Shown piece after piece: positions 1-10,219 of a DNA stretch of 64,000 nucleotides. The translations under genes and the position numbers were made by a program. Within the stretch, counting starts at the first letter, position 1. Every line of letters starts with the position of its first letter. Below the pieces are notes generated by a model. That model saw only the letters and a list, made by a program, of their open reading frames with translations, ran no database searches and had not been told where the DNA came from. Source of the DNA: MR-S7 sp000400995 (GTDB lineage Bacteria > Pseudomonadota > Gammaproteobacteria > Burkholderiales > Burkholderiaceae_C); assembly GCF_045291395.1 (NCBI RefSeq), contig NZ_CP152342.1, positions 744,001-808,000 of the forward strand, given 5' to 3'.

Positions 1-613
1 CCGTCCCGTGCTGCTGCCGCTGCAGCCGCTGCGCGTGGCCTACGGCGTGGCGGGCGAGGGGCATGGCGAGATCCACGCGCTCAAGGGCGCCGAATGGGTG
101 GGCGGGCACGTGATGCCCACGGGCGACGCGCTGCTCTCGGGCCTGTACCTCAACGAACTGCTGCTGCGCCTGCTGGCGCGCGAGGACACGCACGCCGCCC
201 TGTTCGACGTGTACGCGGGCGTGGTGCGCGTGCTTGCCAGCGAACACGGCGACGCGCTGGAGCCCGTGCTGCGCGCCTTTGAGCTGCTGCTGCTGCGCGA
301 AGTGGGCTTGCTGCCCGCGCTCGACCTGGAGACCGCCACGCTCGGCGCGCTGGCCGCGCAGGCACGCTACACCCTCGTGGCCGAAGGCGGCCTGCGCGCC
401 GCCACCGATGCCGACCGCGCCAGCCTCAGCGGCGCGCAATGGGGCGCGCTGCAGCAAGCGCAGGAGGCTGGCACCGCCTACACCGCGCTGCTGCGCGCCG
501 TGGCCCCTGTGGCGGCCGAACTCAAGCCCCAGTTGCGCGCGCTGCTGCAATACCATTGCGGCCACCCGCTGCTGCGCACGCGCCAGCTCATGATGGATCT
601 GCAATCGCTATGA
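1..613 (+). CDS. recO: DNA repair protein RecO, 3' part (5' end outside window)
   Basis: RecO loads RecA onto SSB-coated single-stranded DNA with RecR in recombinational repair. The reading frame is already open at the first base, so the start and about 45-50 N-terminal residues (part of the OB fold) lie upstream of the window. What is visible is the end of the OB fold (LLPLQPLRVAY, then EIHALKGAEW) and the helical C-terminal domain with the family motif GLYLNELLLRLL. The stop TGA overlaps the ATG of pdxJ (ATGA), implying translational coupling. The order recO-pdxJ-acpS, usually with era upstream, is common in proteobacteria and supports the call. Confidence 0.88.
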   Translation, partial: RPVLLPLQPLRVAYGVAGEGHGEIHALKGAEWVGGHVMPTGDALLSGLYLNELLLRLLAREDTHAALFDVYAGVVRVLASEHGDALEPVLRAFELLLLREVGLLPALDLETATLGALAAQARYTLVAEGGLRAATDADRASLSGAQWGALQQAQEAGTAYTALLRAVAPVAAELKPQLRALLQYHCGHPLLRTRQLMMDLQSL

Positions 614-1371
614 CGACCCACACCACCGCACTCTCGGTCAACGTCAACAAGGTCGCGCTGGTGCGCAACACGCGCCACCTCGGCATCCCCTCGGTCGCGC
701 GCGCCGCGCGCCTGTGCCTGGAGGCGGGCGCGCAGGGCATCACCGTCCACCCACGCCCCGACGGCCGCCACATCCGCGCCGACGACGTGCACGAGCTCGC
801 CGCGCTGCTCAAGGCCTGGCCGGGCCGTGAATTCAACATCGAGGGCAATCCCACGCAGAACCTGATGGACTTCATCCGCGAGGTGCGTCCTCAGCAGGCA
901 ACCTTCGTGCCCGACAGCGAGGACCAGTTCACCAGCGACCACGGCTGGAGCTTTCCGCAGGATGCCGAGCGCCTGGCGCCCCTGGCCGCCGAATGCAGGC
1001 GCCTGGGCGTGCGCGTGAGCCTGTTCATGGATGCCGTGCCCGAGCAGATGGCCGCCGCCCGTGCGGCGGGGGCCGACCGCGTGGAGCTCTACACCGAGCC
1101 CTACGCCGCCGCCTGGGGCACGCCCGGCCAGGAGGCGCAATTGCGGCAATACGCCGCCGCGGCGCAGGCCGCGCTGGATGCGGGTCTGGGCGTGAACGCG
1201 GGCCATGACCTGAACCGCGAGAACCTGGCGGCATTCGTCGCGCGCGTGCCGGGGCTGCTCGAAGTCTCCATTGGCCACGCCTTCGTCGCCGATGCGCTGG
1301 AGCTGGGCTACGCCGCCACGGTGCGCGCTTACCAGCAGTGCATCGACCGGGGCATGGCGCAGCGCACATGA
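610..1371 (+). CDS. pdxJ: Pyridoxine 5'-phosphate synthase PdxJ (variant subgroup)
   Basis: PdxJ condenses 3-amino-2-oxopropyl phosphate with 1-deoxyxylulose 5-phosphate to pyridoxine 5'-phosphate, the last ring-forming step of the DXP-dependent vitamin B6 pathway. The 253-residue protein begins at an ATG overlapping the recO stop. The catalytic His (ITVHPRPD), the Glu (FNIEGN) and the GH of VNAGHDLN are present. Two stretches differ from the E. coli type: VNVNKVALVRNTR in place of the classical NIDH-type motif, and HPRPDGRHI in place of HLREDRRHI. This points to the alternative PdxJ subgroup. The gene overlaps acpS by 4 bp at its end. Confidence 0.93.
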   Translation: MTTHTTALSVNVNKVALVRNTRHLGIPSVARAARLCLEAGAQGITVHPRPDGRHIRADDVHELAALLKAWPGREFNIEGNPTQNLMDFIREVRPQQATFVPDSEDQFTSDHGWSFPQDAERLAPLAAECRRLGVRVSLFMDAVPEQMAAARAAGADRVELYTEPYAAAWGTPGQEAQLRQYAAAAQAALDAGLGVNAGHDLNRENLAAFVARVPGLLEVSIGHAFVADALELGYAATVRAYQQCIDRGMAQRT

Positions 1372-1760
1372 TCTACGGCATCGGCACCGACGTGTGCGAC
1401 GTGCGCCGCATCCGCGAAAGCCTCGGGCGCCACGGCGACCGCTTCGCCGAGAAGGTGCTGGCCGAGGGCGAACTCGCCACCTGGCGCGCGCGCGGTGCCC
1501 GCTGGCCCGAACGCGGCGTGCGCTACCTCGCCACGCGCTTCTCCGCGAAGGAATCGTTCAGCAAGGCCATCGGCCTGGGTATGCGCATGCCGATGACGTG
1601 GCGCGCCTGCGAGATCGTCAACCTGCCGAGCGGCCAGCCGTCCATCGTGCTGCACGGCGCGCTCAAGGACTGGTTCGACGCACGCGGCCTGCGCTGCCAT
1701 GTGACCGTGACCGACGAGACGAACTACGCGGCGAGCTTTTGCGTGGTGGAGAAAGTTTGA
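1368..1760 (+). CDS. acpS: Holo-[acyl-carrier-protein] synthase AcpS
   Basis: AcpS transfers 4'-phosphopantetheine from CoA to a serine of apo-ACP, activating the fatty acid synthesis carrier. The 130-residue product has the two metal-binding signatures of the family: GIGTDVCDVRRI at the N-terminus (Asp8 equivalent) and FSAKESFSKAIG around residues 60-71 (Glu). I chose the ATG at 1368, which overlaps the pdxJ stop (ATGA) and gives the canonical MIYGIGTD start. An in-frame start 30 bp upstream would add residues not seen in the family. It is followed by a hairpin repeat and then nagZ. Confidence 0.94.
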   Translation: MIYGIGTDVCDVRRIRESLGRHGDRFAEKVLAEGELATWRARGARWPERGVRYLATRFSAKESFSKAIGLGMRMPMTWRACEIVNLPSGQPSIVLHGALKDWFDARGLRCHVTVTDETNYAASFCVVEKV

Positions 1761-1762
1761 AG

Positions 1763-1812
1763 CCAAATCGGCCTCCAGCGCTCGATGGAAAAACGCAATA
1801 TGCTATCAATAA
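1763..1812. repeat. Hairpin repeat copy 1 (diverged)
   Basis: A diverged copy of the window's dispersed repeat, read on the minus strand as TTGATAGC, GCGTTTTTC, then GCGCTGGAGGCCGATTTGG. The left stem arm has decayed. It fills the acpS-nagZ gap. Confidence 0.6.
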
Positions 1813-1856
1813 GTGAGTAAGCAGCCTATGACAGAACACGCCCCCTCATCATCGAC

Positions 1857-2885
1857 GTGGCTGGAACCCAGCTCACCGACGCCGACCGCCGCCGCCTCGC
1901 GCACCCGCTCGTGGGCGGCATGATCCTGTTCGCGCGCAACTGGGAAAACCGCGCGCAGCTGCTGGAGCTCACCGCCGCCATCAAGGCTGTGCGCGATGAC
2001 CTGCTGATCTGCGTGGACCACGAAGGCGGCCGCGTGCAGCGCTTCAAGACCGACGGCTTCACCCACCTCCCGCCCATGCGCGCCCTGGGCGAGCTGTGGA
2101 TGCAGGACGCCCTGCGCGCCATGGACGCGGCCACGGCGGCGGGCTACGTGCTGGGCAGCGAGCTGCGCTCCTGCGGCGTCGATTTCTCCTTCACGCCCGT
2201 GCTCGATTTGGACTGGGGTGAGAGCGGCGTGATCGGCGACCGCGCCTTCCACCGGGACCCGCGCGTGGTCGCCATGCTGGCGCGCGCGCTCATGCAGGGG
2301 CTGCTGCAGGCGGGCATGGCGAACTGCGGCAAGCACTTTCCCGGCCACGGCAACGTCCGGGCCGATTCGCACACCGAGGTGCCCGTGGACAAGCGCGGCC
2401 TCAAGGCCATCCTGCAGGAGGACGCGGCGCCGTACCCGTGGCTCTCCACCGTGCTCACCAGCGTCATGCCCGCGCACGTCATCTACCCCAAGGTGGACAA
2501 GCGCCCGGCGGGCTTCTCGGCCAAATGGCTGCAGGACATCCTGCGCGGCCGCCTGCGCTTCGACGGCGCCATCTTCAGCGACGACCTGAGCATGGAAGGC
2601 GCGCGCCGCATCGACGGCCAGGTGGTCAGCTACACCGACGCGGCCGTGGAAGCCCTCAACGCCGGCTGCAACCTCGTGCTGCTGTGCAACCAGAGCCTGG
2701 GCGAGGGCAGGGCGGTCGATGAACTGCTGGACGGCCTGAGCGAAGCGCAAGGCAAGCGCCGCTGGCAGCCCAGCCAGAACAGCGAGGCCCGCCGCCTCGC
2801 CCTGCTGCCCGAGACGCTGCCCCAGCCCTGGGACGACCTCATGGTGCAGCCCGCGTACATGCACGCGCTCGACCTGCTGCCTTGA
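1857..2885 (+). CDS. nagZ: Beta-N-acetylhexosaminidase NagZ (5' end frameshifted)
   Basis: NagZ is the cytoplasmic family-3 glycosidase that removes N-acetylglucosamine from anhydromuropeptides in cell-wall recycling. Family signatures are KHFPGHGNV followed by DSH (the His/Asp general acid loop) and FSDDLSMEGA. The coordinates given are the longest uninterrupted frame, from a GTG. The real start is almost certainly the ATG at 1828: it encodes MTEHAP, and with one extra C in the C5 run at 1841-1845 it would read on as LIIDVAGTQLTDADRR, the normal NagZ N-terminus. As sequenced, translation from 1828 goes out of frame after six codons. Either the C run is miscounted or the first ~10 residues are lost. 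Length otherwise fits the family (about 350 aa). Confidence 0.9.
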   Translation: MAGTQLTDADRRRLAHPLVGGMILFARNWENRAQLLELTAAIKAVRDDLLICVDHEGGRVQRFKTDGFTHLPPMRALGELWMQDALRAMDAATAAGYVLGSELRSCGVDFSFTPVLDLDWGESGVIGDRAFHRDPRVVAMLARALMQGLLQAGMANCGKHFPGHGNVRADSHTEVPVDKRGLKAILQEDAAPYPWLSTVLTSVMPAHVIYPKVDKRPAGFSAKWLQDILRGRLRFDGAIFSDDLSMEGARRIDGQVVSYTDAAVEALNAGCNLVLLCNQSLGEGRAVDELLDGLSEAQGKRRWQPSQNSEARRLALLPETLPQPWDDLMVQPAYMHALDLLP

Positions 2886-2896
2886 GGAGAACCACG

Positions 2897-3949
2897 ATGC
2901 GCATCGGCGTGCTCACGGGAGGCGGCGACTGCCCCGGCCTCAACGCGGTGATCCGCGCGGTCGCCAAGTCGCTGATCCACCACGGGCATTGCGAGGTGGT
3001 GGGCATCCTTGACGGTTTCGAGGGCCTGATGGGCGATGCGCCGCGCACGCGGCCGCTGGGGTGGGGTGACGTGTCGGGCATCCTGCACATCGGCGGCACC
3101 ATCCTCGGCACGAGCAACAGCGCCAACCCCTTGAAGGACGACGCCACGCTGGCCCAGGTGGGCCGCAACGTGCGCGCGCTGGGGCTGGATGGCGTGGTGG
3201 CCATTGGCGGCGACGGCACCATGTCCATCGCGCACGGCCTGCGTGCCGTGGGCCTGAACGCAGTGGGCGTGCCCAAGACCATCGACAACGACATCGCCCA
3301 CTGCGAGCGCAGCTTCGGCTTCGACACGGCGGTGGCTACCGCCACCGACGCGCTGCGCCGCATCGAGAGCACGGCCTACAGCCACCACCGCGTGATGATC
3401 GTCGAGACCATGGGCCGCCACGCGGGCTGGCTGGCGCTGGAGAGCGGCATCGCCAGCGCCGCCGACGTGATCCTGCTGCCCGAGATCGACTACGGCCTGG
3501 AGGCCGTCATCGCCCGCTGCCGCGCGCGCGAGCAGCGCCAGCGCTACACCATCGTCTGCATCGGCGAGGGCGCCAAGGAGCGCGGCGGCAGCCTCACCGT
3601 GCGTGAGCGCGTGGAATACAGCCCCGACCCGGTGCGCCTGGGCGGCGTCGGCCACGTGCTGCGCGAGCGCCTGCAGCCGCACCTCAAGAGCGAGGTGCGC
3701 GCCACCGTGCTCGGCCACGTGCAGCGCGGCGGCGACCCCACGCCGTTCGACCGCGTGCTGGCCACGCGCTTCGGCCACCATGCGGCGCGCCTCGTGATCG
3801 AGGGCCGCTTCGGCCGCATGGTCACGCTGCAGGGCGGGCGCATTGGCAGCGTGGCGATCGCCGACGTGGCGAACACCCAGCGCACGGTTCCGCCGGACCA
3901 TGAGCTGCTCGCCATGGCGCGCGACATCGGGGTGTGCCTGGGGGAATAG
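2897..3949 (+). CDS. pfkA: 6-phosphofructokinase (PfkA family, Gly104/Lys124 type)
   Basis: Phosphorylates fructose 6-phosphate to fructose 1,6-bisphosphate in glycolysis. The 350-residue protein has the nucleotide loop LTGGGDCPGLN at residues 6-16, GGDGT near residue 100, the catalytic PKTIDND motif (Asp base) and the MGRHAGW loop. In E. coli numbering it has Gly at 104, typical of ATP enzymes, but Lys at 124, typical of pyrophosphate enzymes. That combination occurs in group III PFKs. ATP use is the likelier reading but is not certain. The ATG at 2897 is preceded by a good GAGGAGA ribosome site, so I prefer it over the in-frame ATG at 2882, which overlaps nagZ. Confidence 0.9.
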   Translation: MRIGVLTGGGDCPGLNAVIRAVAKSLIHHGHCEVVGILDGFEGLMGDAPRTRPLGWGDVSGILHIGGTILGTSNSANPLKDDATLAQVGRNVRALGLDGVVAIGGDGTMSIAHGLRAVGLNAVGVPKTIDNDIAHCERSFGFDTAVATATDALRRIESTAYSHHRVMIVETMGRHAGWLALESGIASAADVILLPEIDYGLEAVIARCRAREQRQRYTIVCIGEGAKERGGSLTVRERVEYSPDPVRLGGVGHVLRERLQPHLKSEVRATVLGHVQRGGDPTPFDRVLATRFGHHAARLVIEGRFGRMVTLQGGRIGSVAIADVANTQRTVPPDHELLAMARDIGVCLGE

Positions 3950-3961
3950 GAGGGTTTGCGT

Positions 3962-4345
3962 TCAGCGCGACCCTGTGCGCAGTTTTTCAAGCTCGGCCTT
4001 TTCCTTGGCCAGCTTGGCTTCGCGGTCGGCGATTTTGCCCGCCTTGCCTTGCTCCCGCGCTTTGTCGAGGTCGCGCTGGCGTTCGGCGATCTTCTTTTCC
4101 TGGCGGGCAATGCGCGCTGCGTGCTCTTTCGCGAGCTCTGTATCGCTGCAATTTGCTTGCATCTCGCGCAGCGCTTTCTCCAGTCCGCGCACGCGGTTGG
4201 TCTGGCCCTTGGCCTTGGCGTGGTCGATGTCGCGTGAAATGTCCGCGCGCTTGCTCTCGCAGGTGGCATGCACGGGCTGTGCCAGCGCGGCATGGGACAA
4301 CAGCGCGGACACTGCGGCGGTGATGAGGCAGGAGGAAGCACGCAT
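3962..4345 (-). CDS. DUF1090 (YqjC-like) secreted protein
   Basis: A small secreted protein of the DUF1090/YqjC family, of unknown function. The chosen ATG at 4345 gives 127 residues with a signal peptide (hydrophobic segment ending ALAQ near residue 22), then a highly charged, probably coiled-coil region. The family pattern C-x2-KRADI then GLEKAL and ANCSD is present; the two cysteines may form a disulfide. An upstream in-frame ATG at 4378 would put charged residues ahead of the signal peptide and is less likely. It lies convergent with pfkA, with only 12 bp between the stops. Confidence 0.8.
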   Translation of the reverse strand: MRASSCLITAAVSALLSHAALAQPVHATCESKRADISRDIDHAKAKGQTNRVRGLEKALREMQANCSDTELAKEHAARIARQEKKIAERQRDLDKAREQGKAGKIADREAKLAKEKAELEKLRTGSR

Positions 4346-4385
4346 ACAGTTCCATTGCGAATGGGTTGGGGAGGCCATGATTATG

Positions 4386-4412
4386 AAAAAAGCGGCCAGA
4401 GGCCGCTTTCTT
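4386..4412 (-). terminator. Rho-independent terminator of the liv operon
   Basis: A perfect 7-bp stem AGCGGCC/GGCCGCT with loop AGA. On the minus strand it is followed by six T residues, just after the livF stop. On the plus strand it is followed by TTCTT, so it may act weakly in both directions. Confidence 0.8.
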
Positions 4413-4429
4413 ACCGCAGGCGCGGTTCT

Positions 4430-5157
<728 letters not shown>

Positions 5158-5158
<1 letters not shown>

Positions 5159-5924
5159 TACGCTTCCCCCAGGTAGGCCTTGATGACCCGTTCGTCGTTG
5201 CGGATGGCTTCGGGCACGCCCATGGCGATGGGCTTGCCGTATTCCATGACCAGGATGCGCTCGGACACACCCATCACCAGCCCCATGTCGTGCTCGATGA
5301 GAAGCACGGCCACGCCATAGTCGCGGCGCAGCTGGTCGATGAGCTGCTGCAGGTCCTTCTTCTCCTGCGGGTTCAGGCCGGCCGCGGGCTCGTCGAGCAT
5401 GAGCAGGCGCGGCTGCGTGATCATGCAGCGCGCGATTTCCAGGCGCCGCTGGTGGCCGTAGGCGAGGTTGCCGGCCTCGCGGTTGGCGAACGGGCGCAGG
5501 CCCATCACGTCGAGCCAGCGCATGGCGTTGTCGATCTTGTCGGCTTCGCTCCTGCGGTAGCGCGCGGTGTTGAACAGGCCTGCGAGCAGCGGTGCCTTCG
5601 CCTGGCGGTGCTGGGCCACCAGCAGGTTCTCCAGTGTCGTCATGCCCTTGAACAGGCGCACGTTCTGGAAGGTGCGCACCACGCCGTGGTTGGCGACCTG
5701 GTGGCTGCTCTGGCCCGCGATGCTTTGGCCGGCCAGCGCGATCTGGCCGCTGCTGGGCTGGTAGAAGCCGCTGATGCAGTTGAACACCGTGGTCTTGCCC
5801 GCGCCGTTGGGGCCGATGATGGCGAAGATCTCCTGCGGCTGCACGTCGAAGCCGACGTGGTCGACGGCCAGCAGGCCGCCGAAGCGCATGCACAGGTCCT
5901 TCACCTGGAGCAGGGGAGCGGCGC

Positions 5925-5928
<4 letters not shown>
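5158..5928 (-). CDS. livG: Branched-chain amino-acid ABC transporter ATP-binding protein LivG
   Basis: Second ATPase of the HAAT-type importer, 256 residues. Walker A is GPNGAGKTT, followed by the LivG insertion typical of this subunit, Walker B LLMLDEPAAGL and the switch LIEHDMGLVM. The signature motif is LAYGHQRRLEIAR in place of LSGGQ, as usual for LivG. The ATG at 5928 overlaps the livM stop by ATGA, and its own stop overlaps the livF start, so the ATPases and permeases are translationally coupled. Confidence 0.94.
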
Positions 5929-7168
<1,240 letters not shown>

Positions 7169-7169
<1 letters not shown>

Positions 7170-8098
7170 CACACCTTCTCCACTTCGGGCTTGCCGAGCA
7201 GGCCGGTGGGCCGCAGCAGCAGGATCAGCACCAGCAGCCCGAAGGCCACGATGTCCTTGTATTCCGACGAGATGTAGGCGGCCGCGAAGGTCTCGGCCAC
7301 GCCCAGGATCACGCCGCCGAGCATGGCGCCGGGGATGGACCCGATGCCGCCCAGCACGGCGGCGGTGAACGCCTTGATGCCCGCCAGGAAGCCGATGAAC
7401 GGGTTGAGCTTGCCCACGGCCAGCGCGATCAGCACGCCGCCCACGGCGGCCAGCATGGCGCCGAGGATGAAGGTGAACGAGACCACGCGGTTGGTGTCGA
7501 TGCCCAGCAGGTTGGCCATGTGCATGTCCTGCGCGCAGGCACGCGAGGCGCGGCCCATGCGCGAATGCTTGATGTAGAGCGTGAGCGCGATCATCAGCAG
7601 CACCGTCACCACGATGATGAGCACGCGCGAGTAGGGCACGAACACCTCGAAGCCGCCGCCTTCGCCGCCGAAGCGCATGGCGCCGGGAATCAGCGAGGGC
7701 ACGGCCATGTCGCGCGCGCCCTGGCCCAGGGCCACCCAGTTCTGCAGGAAGATGGACATGCCGATGGCCGAGATCAGCGCCACCAGGCGCGGGCTACCGC
7801 GCAGCGGCTTGTAGGCCACCTGCTCCACCACGAAGCCGTAGACGCCCGTCACGGCCACGGCCACGGCCAGCATGAGCGCGATGACGAGCCAGACGGGCAG
7901 GCCGCTCTGCACGCCGACGGCCGAGAGCGTGACCAGGCCCACGTAGGCGCCGATCATGTAGATGTCGCCATGGGCGAAGTTGATCATCCCGATGATGCCG
8001 TAGACCATGGTGTAGCCGATGGCGATCAGGGCGTAGATGGCGCCCAGGGACAGACCGTTGAACAACTGCTGTATCAGTTGGGGCAAGAGATCAGACAT
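7169..8098 (-). CDS. livH: Branched-chain amino-acid ABC transporter permease LivH
   Basis: Inner-membrane permease subunit of the same importer, 309 residues, about eight membrane spans. Recognisable by NGLSLGAIYALIAIGYTMVY at the N-terminus, INFAHGDIYMIGAY, and the ATPase-contact segment SRACAQDMHMANLLGID. The ATG at 8098 has a strong ribosome site (GGAGGAGA) about 8 bp upstream, which decides the start against the longer upstream frame. It lies 89 bp after livK. Confidence 0.94.
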
Positions 8099-8187
8099 GG
8101 TGTGCCGTCTCCTCCAGATAAAGGGTTTCCAGATAGCGCAAGGGGGCGCAGCCTTCAGCTCGCGCCCCCATGGCCGAAACGGTGGTC

Positions 8188-9309
8188 TTACTTGGCCGCG
8201 GCGGTCTTGCTGCCGTCCTTGTGCCACTGGAACACCTGGAAGTCGTAGGACTTCAGGTCACCCTTGGCGTCCCAGGCCAGCGTGCCCAGCGGCGTGTCGA
8301 AGGAAGCGGTGTGCAGGTGCTTGGCCACCTTGTCCGCGTTGTCGCCCACGGCCTTGATGCTCTCGGCGATCACCTTCACGGCGGTGTACGAGGCCATCTG
8401 GAACGAGCCGGACGGGTCGCGCTTCTTGTCCTTGAACGCCTTGACCACGGCAGCGTTCTTGGGGTTGGAGGCGAAGTCGGCCGGCAGCGTCACCAGCATG
8501 CCTTCGACGGAGGCGCCGCCGATGGCGTTGATCTCGGGGTTGCCCACGCCCTCGGGGCCCATCATGCGTACCTTCAGGCCCTGCTCGCTGGCCTGGCGCA
8601 GCAGCAGGCCCATCTCGGGGTGGTAGCCGCCGTAGTAGACGAAGTCCACGCCTGCGCTCTTGAGCTTGGTGATGACGGCGGAGTAGTCGCTGTCGCCGGC
8701 ATTGATGCCCTCGAACAGCGCCACGTTCACGTTGGATGCCTTGAGCGTGTCGCGCACGGCAGCGGCGATGCCCTGGCCGTAGGACTGCTTGTCGTGCAGC
8801 ACGGCGACCTTCTTGGGCTTGACCTTCTCCGCGATGAACTTGGCGGCGAACGGCCCCTGCTGGTCGTCGCGGCCGATGGTGCGGAAGATGTAGGTGTAGT
8901 TCTTGCCTTCGGTCAGCGCGGGCGAGGTGGCCGAGGGCGTGATCACGACCACGCCTTCGTTGTTGTAGATGGGCGCGGCGGCGATGGAGGCGCCGGAGCA
9001 CACGGGGCCCACCACGTAGCCGATCTTGGCATTGACCACGCGGTTGGCGGCCACGGGGCCCTGCTTGGGTTCGCAGGCGTCGTCGATCGCCACGATCTCG
9101 ATCTTCTTGCCGCCGATGCCGCCGGCGCCGTTGATCTCCTCGACGGCGGTCTCCACGCCTTCCTTGACCATGTCGCCGTATTGCGTCAGCGGACCGGTGG
9201 TGGGGATCACCATGGCGATCTTGACCTGCGCGTGCGCGGCGGACAGCAGCGTGGCGCCAGCCAGGCTCAGCGCGGCGACGAGGGTGGGCATGCGGAACGG
9301 AATGTTCAT
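8188..9309 (-). CDS. livK: Branched-chain amino-acid ABC transporter substrate-binding protein
   Basis: Periplasmic type-I binding protein that feeds the LivHMGF permease. The 373-residue precursor has a clear signal peptide (first ~27 residues, ending SAAHA). The mature part begins QVKIAMVIPTTGPLTQYGD, with GPVCSGASIAAAP and GYHPEMGLL in the ligand-cleft region. Substrate cannot be fixed from the sequence: leucine/isoleucine/valine are likely, but related proteins bind amides or aromatic acids. A terminator-like hairpin lies 35 bp upstream of its start codon. Confidence 0.9.
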   Translation of the reverse strand: MNIPFRMPTLVAALSLAGATLLSAAHAQVKIAMVIPTTGPLTQYGDMVKEGVETAVEEINGAGGIGGKKIEIVAIDDACEPKQGPVAANRVVNAKIGYVVGPVCSGASIAAAPIYNNEGVVVITPSATSPALTEGKNYTYIFRTIGRDDQQGPFAAKFIAEKVKPKKVAVLHDKQSYGQGIAAAVRDTLKASNVNVALFEGINAGDSDYSAVITKLKSAGVDFVYYGGYHPEMGLLLRQASEQGLKVRMMGPEGVGNPEINAIGGASVEGMLVTLPADFASNPKNAAVVKAFKDKKRDPSGSFQMASYTAVKVIAESIKAVGDNADKVAKHLHTASFDTPLGTLAWDAKGDLKSYDFQVFQWHKDGSKTAAAK

Positions 9310-9343
9310 GAAAAGTCTCTTCAGCGTTGGTTGAGGGGTTCTG

Positions 9344-9372
9344 AAAAACAATGCAGGCCGCGAAGGGCCTGC
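9344..9372 (-). terminator. Terminator-like hairpin in the livK upstream region
   Basis: A 7-bp perfect stem GCAGGCC/GGCCTGC (9353-9359 and 9366-9372) with a 6-nt loop. On the minus strand it is followed by ATTG and five T. It could end mscS transcription or act as an attenuator in the livK leader. No leader peptide was recognised. Confidence 0.5.
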
Positions 9373-9481
9373 TGTTGAACCGCCGGGATGAACGAAGTGC
9401 GTAATGTTACCAACAGAGCCGGCGCGGGCGGCGGGCGGGAGAGGTGTGCGCTTGAGGGGGCGCAAGATTTGAGGAAAAAAC

Positions 9482-9521
9482 GGCTGCAGCGCTTTCCAGT
9501 AAAGCGCTGGCAGCTATTGTT
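9482..9521. repeat. Hairpin repeat copy 2 (also terminator-like for mscS)
   Basis: Repeat core AGCGCTTT-ccagt-AAAGCGCT (stem 9488-9495/9501-9508) followed by GGCAGCTATT. On the minus strand the hairpin is followed after 7 nt by six T, just past the mscS stop, so it may double as a terminator. Confidence 0.7.
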
Positions 9522-9539
9522 TTGAGAGCGGTGTACGGA

Positions 9540-10181
9540 TCAGGGAAAGTTCGCCGCCTTGGGCGCCGGAGCGGCCGCAGACTCGGGGGCGGCGGGGTGC
9601 AGCTTGGATTCGGGCACGGGCGTGCCCGCGCGCCAGCGGCGCACCACGCGCTGGAAGATCAGCGCGTTGGGGATCTGCAGCAGGGTGCCGGGCTCGGGCG
9701 AGGTGGCGTCTTCCAGCGTGGTGTAGAGCAGGTTGATGTCCATCACGCGGCCCAGGGCGCCGGGCTTCTCGGCGGTGTCCAGCAGCTCGATGTGGTCGCC
9801 CACGCGGAACGGCCCCACGGTGAAGATCAGGAAGGCGCAGAACAGGTTGGAGAGCACGCTCCACGCGGCGAAGAAGGCCACGGCGCCCACGGTGGCGAAG
9901 CCGGTGAACGCGGTCCACAGCACGGCGGCGGACACGCCCAGGCGCTCGAGCACCAGCAGCCCGGCGCTGCCGATGATGAGCCAGCGCACCATGCCGCGCA
10001 CGGGCGTGAGCAACTCGTGCGGGAACTGGTAGTGGTCGCTGGCGCGCATCACGATGCGCAGGATCAGCCGCTGCAGCAGCAGCGCCGCGGCCAGGATGAG
10101 CAGGATCTGCAAGCCCGGCACGATGATGTCGAGCCAGTCGTGCATCCAGGGCGGCAGGTGGATTTTCAGGCGCGTCAGCAT
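9540..10181 (-). CDS. Small MscS-family mechanosensitive ion channel
   Basis: A 213-residue inner-membrane protein of the MscS superfamily, which opens on membrane stretch during osmotic downshock. Three to four hydrophobic segments occupy residues 15-110. They are followed by the pore-lining TM3/beta-domain transition (AAWSVLSNLFCAFLI, then GPFRVGDHIELL), the family hallmark. The cytoplasmic domain is short and ends in an Ala/Pro-rich tail, so it is smaller than E. coli MscS (286 aa). It follows the response-regulator gene in the same direction, 38 bp away. Physiological role in osmoprotection is inferred from the family. Confidence 0.82.
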   Translation of the reverse strand: MLTRLKIHLPPWMHDWLDIIVPGLQILLILAAALLLQRLILRIVMRASDHYQFPHELLTPVRGMVRWLIIGSAGLLVLERLGVSAAVLWTAFTGFATVGAVAFFAAWSVLSNLFCAFLIFTVGPFRVGDHIELLDTAEKPGALGRVMDINLLYTTLEDATSPEPGTLLQIPNALIFQRVVRRWRAGTPVPESKLHPAAPESAAAPAPKAANFP

Positions 10182-10219
10182 GGCGGGTCAGGGCGCGGAA
10201 GGCGCGGGGCGGCGGCGGT

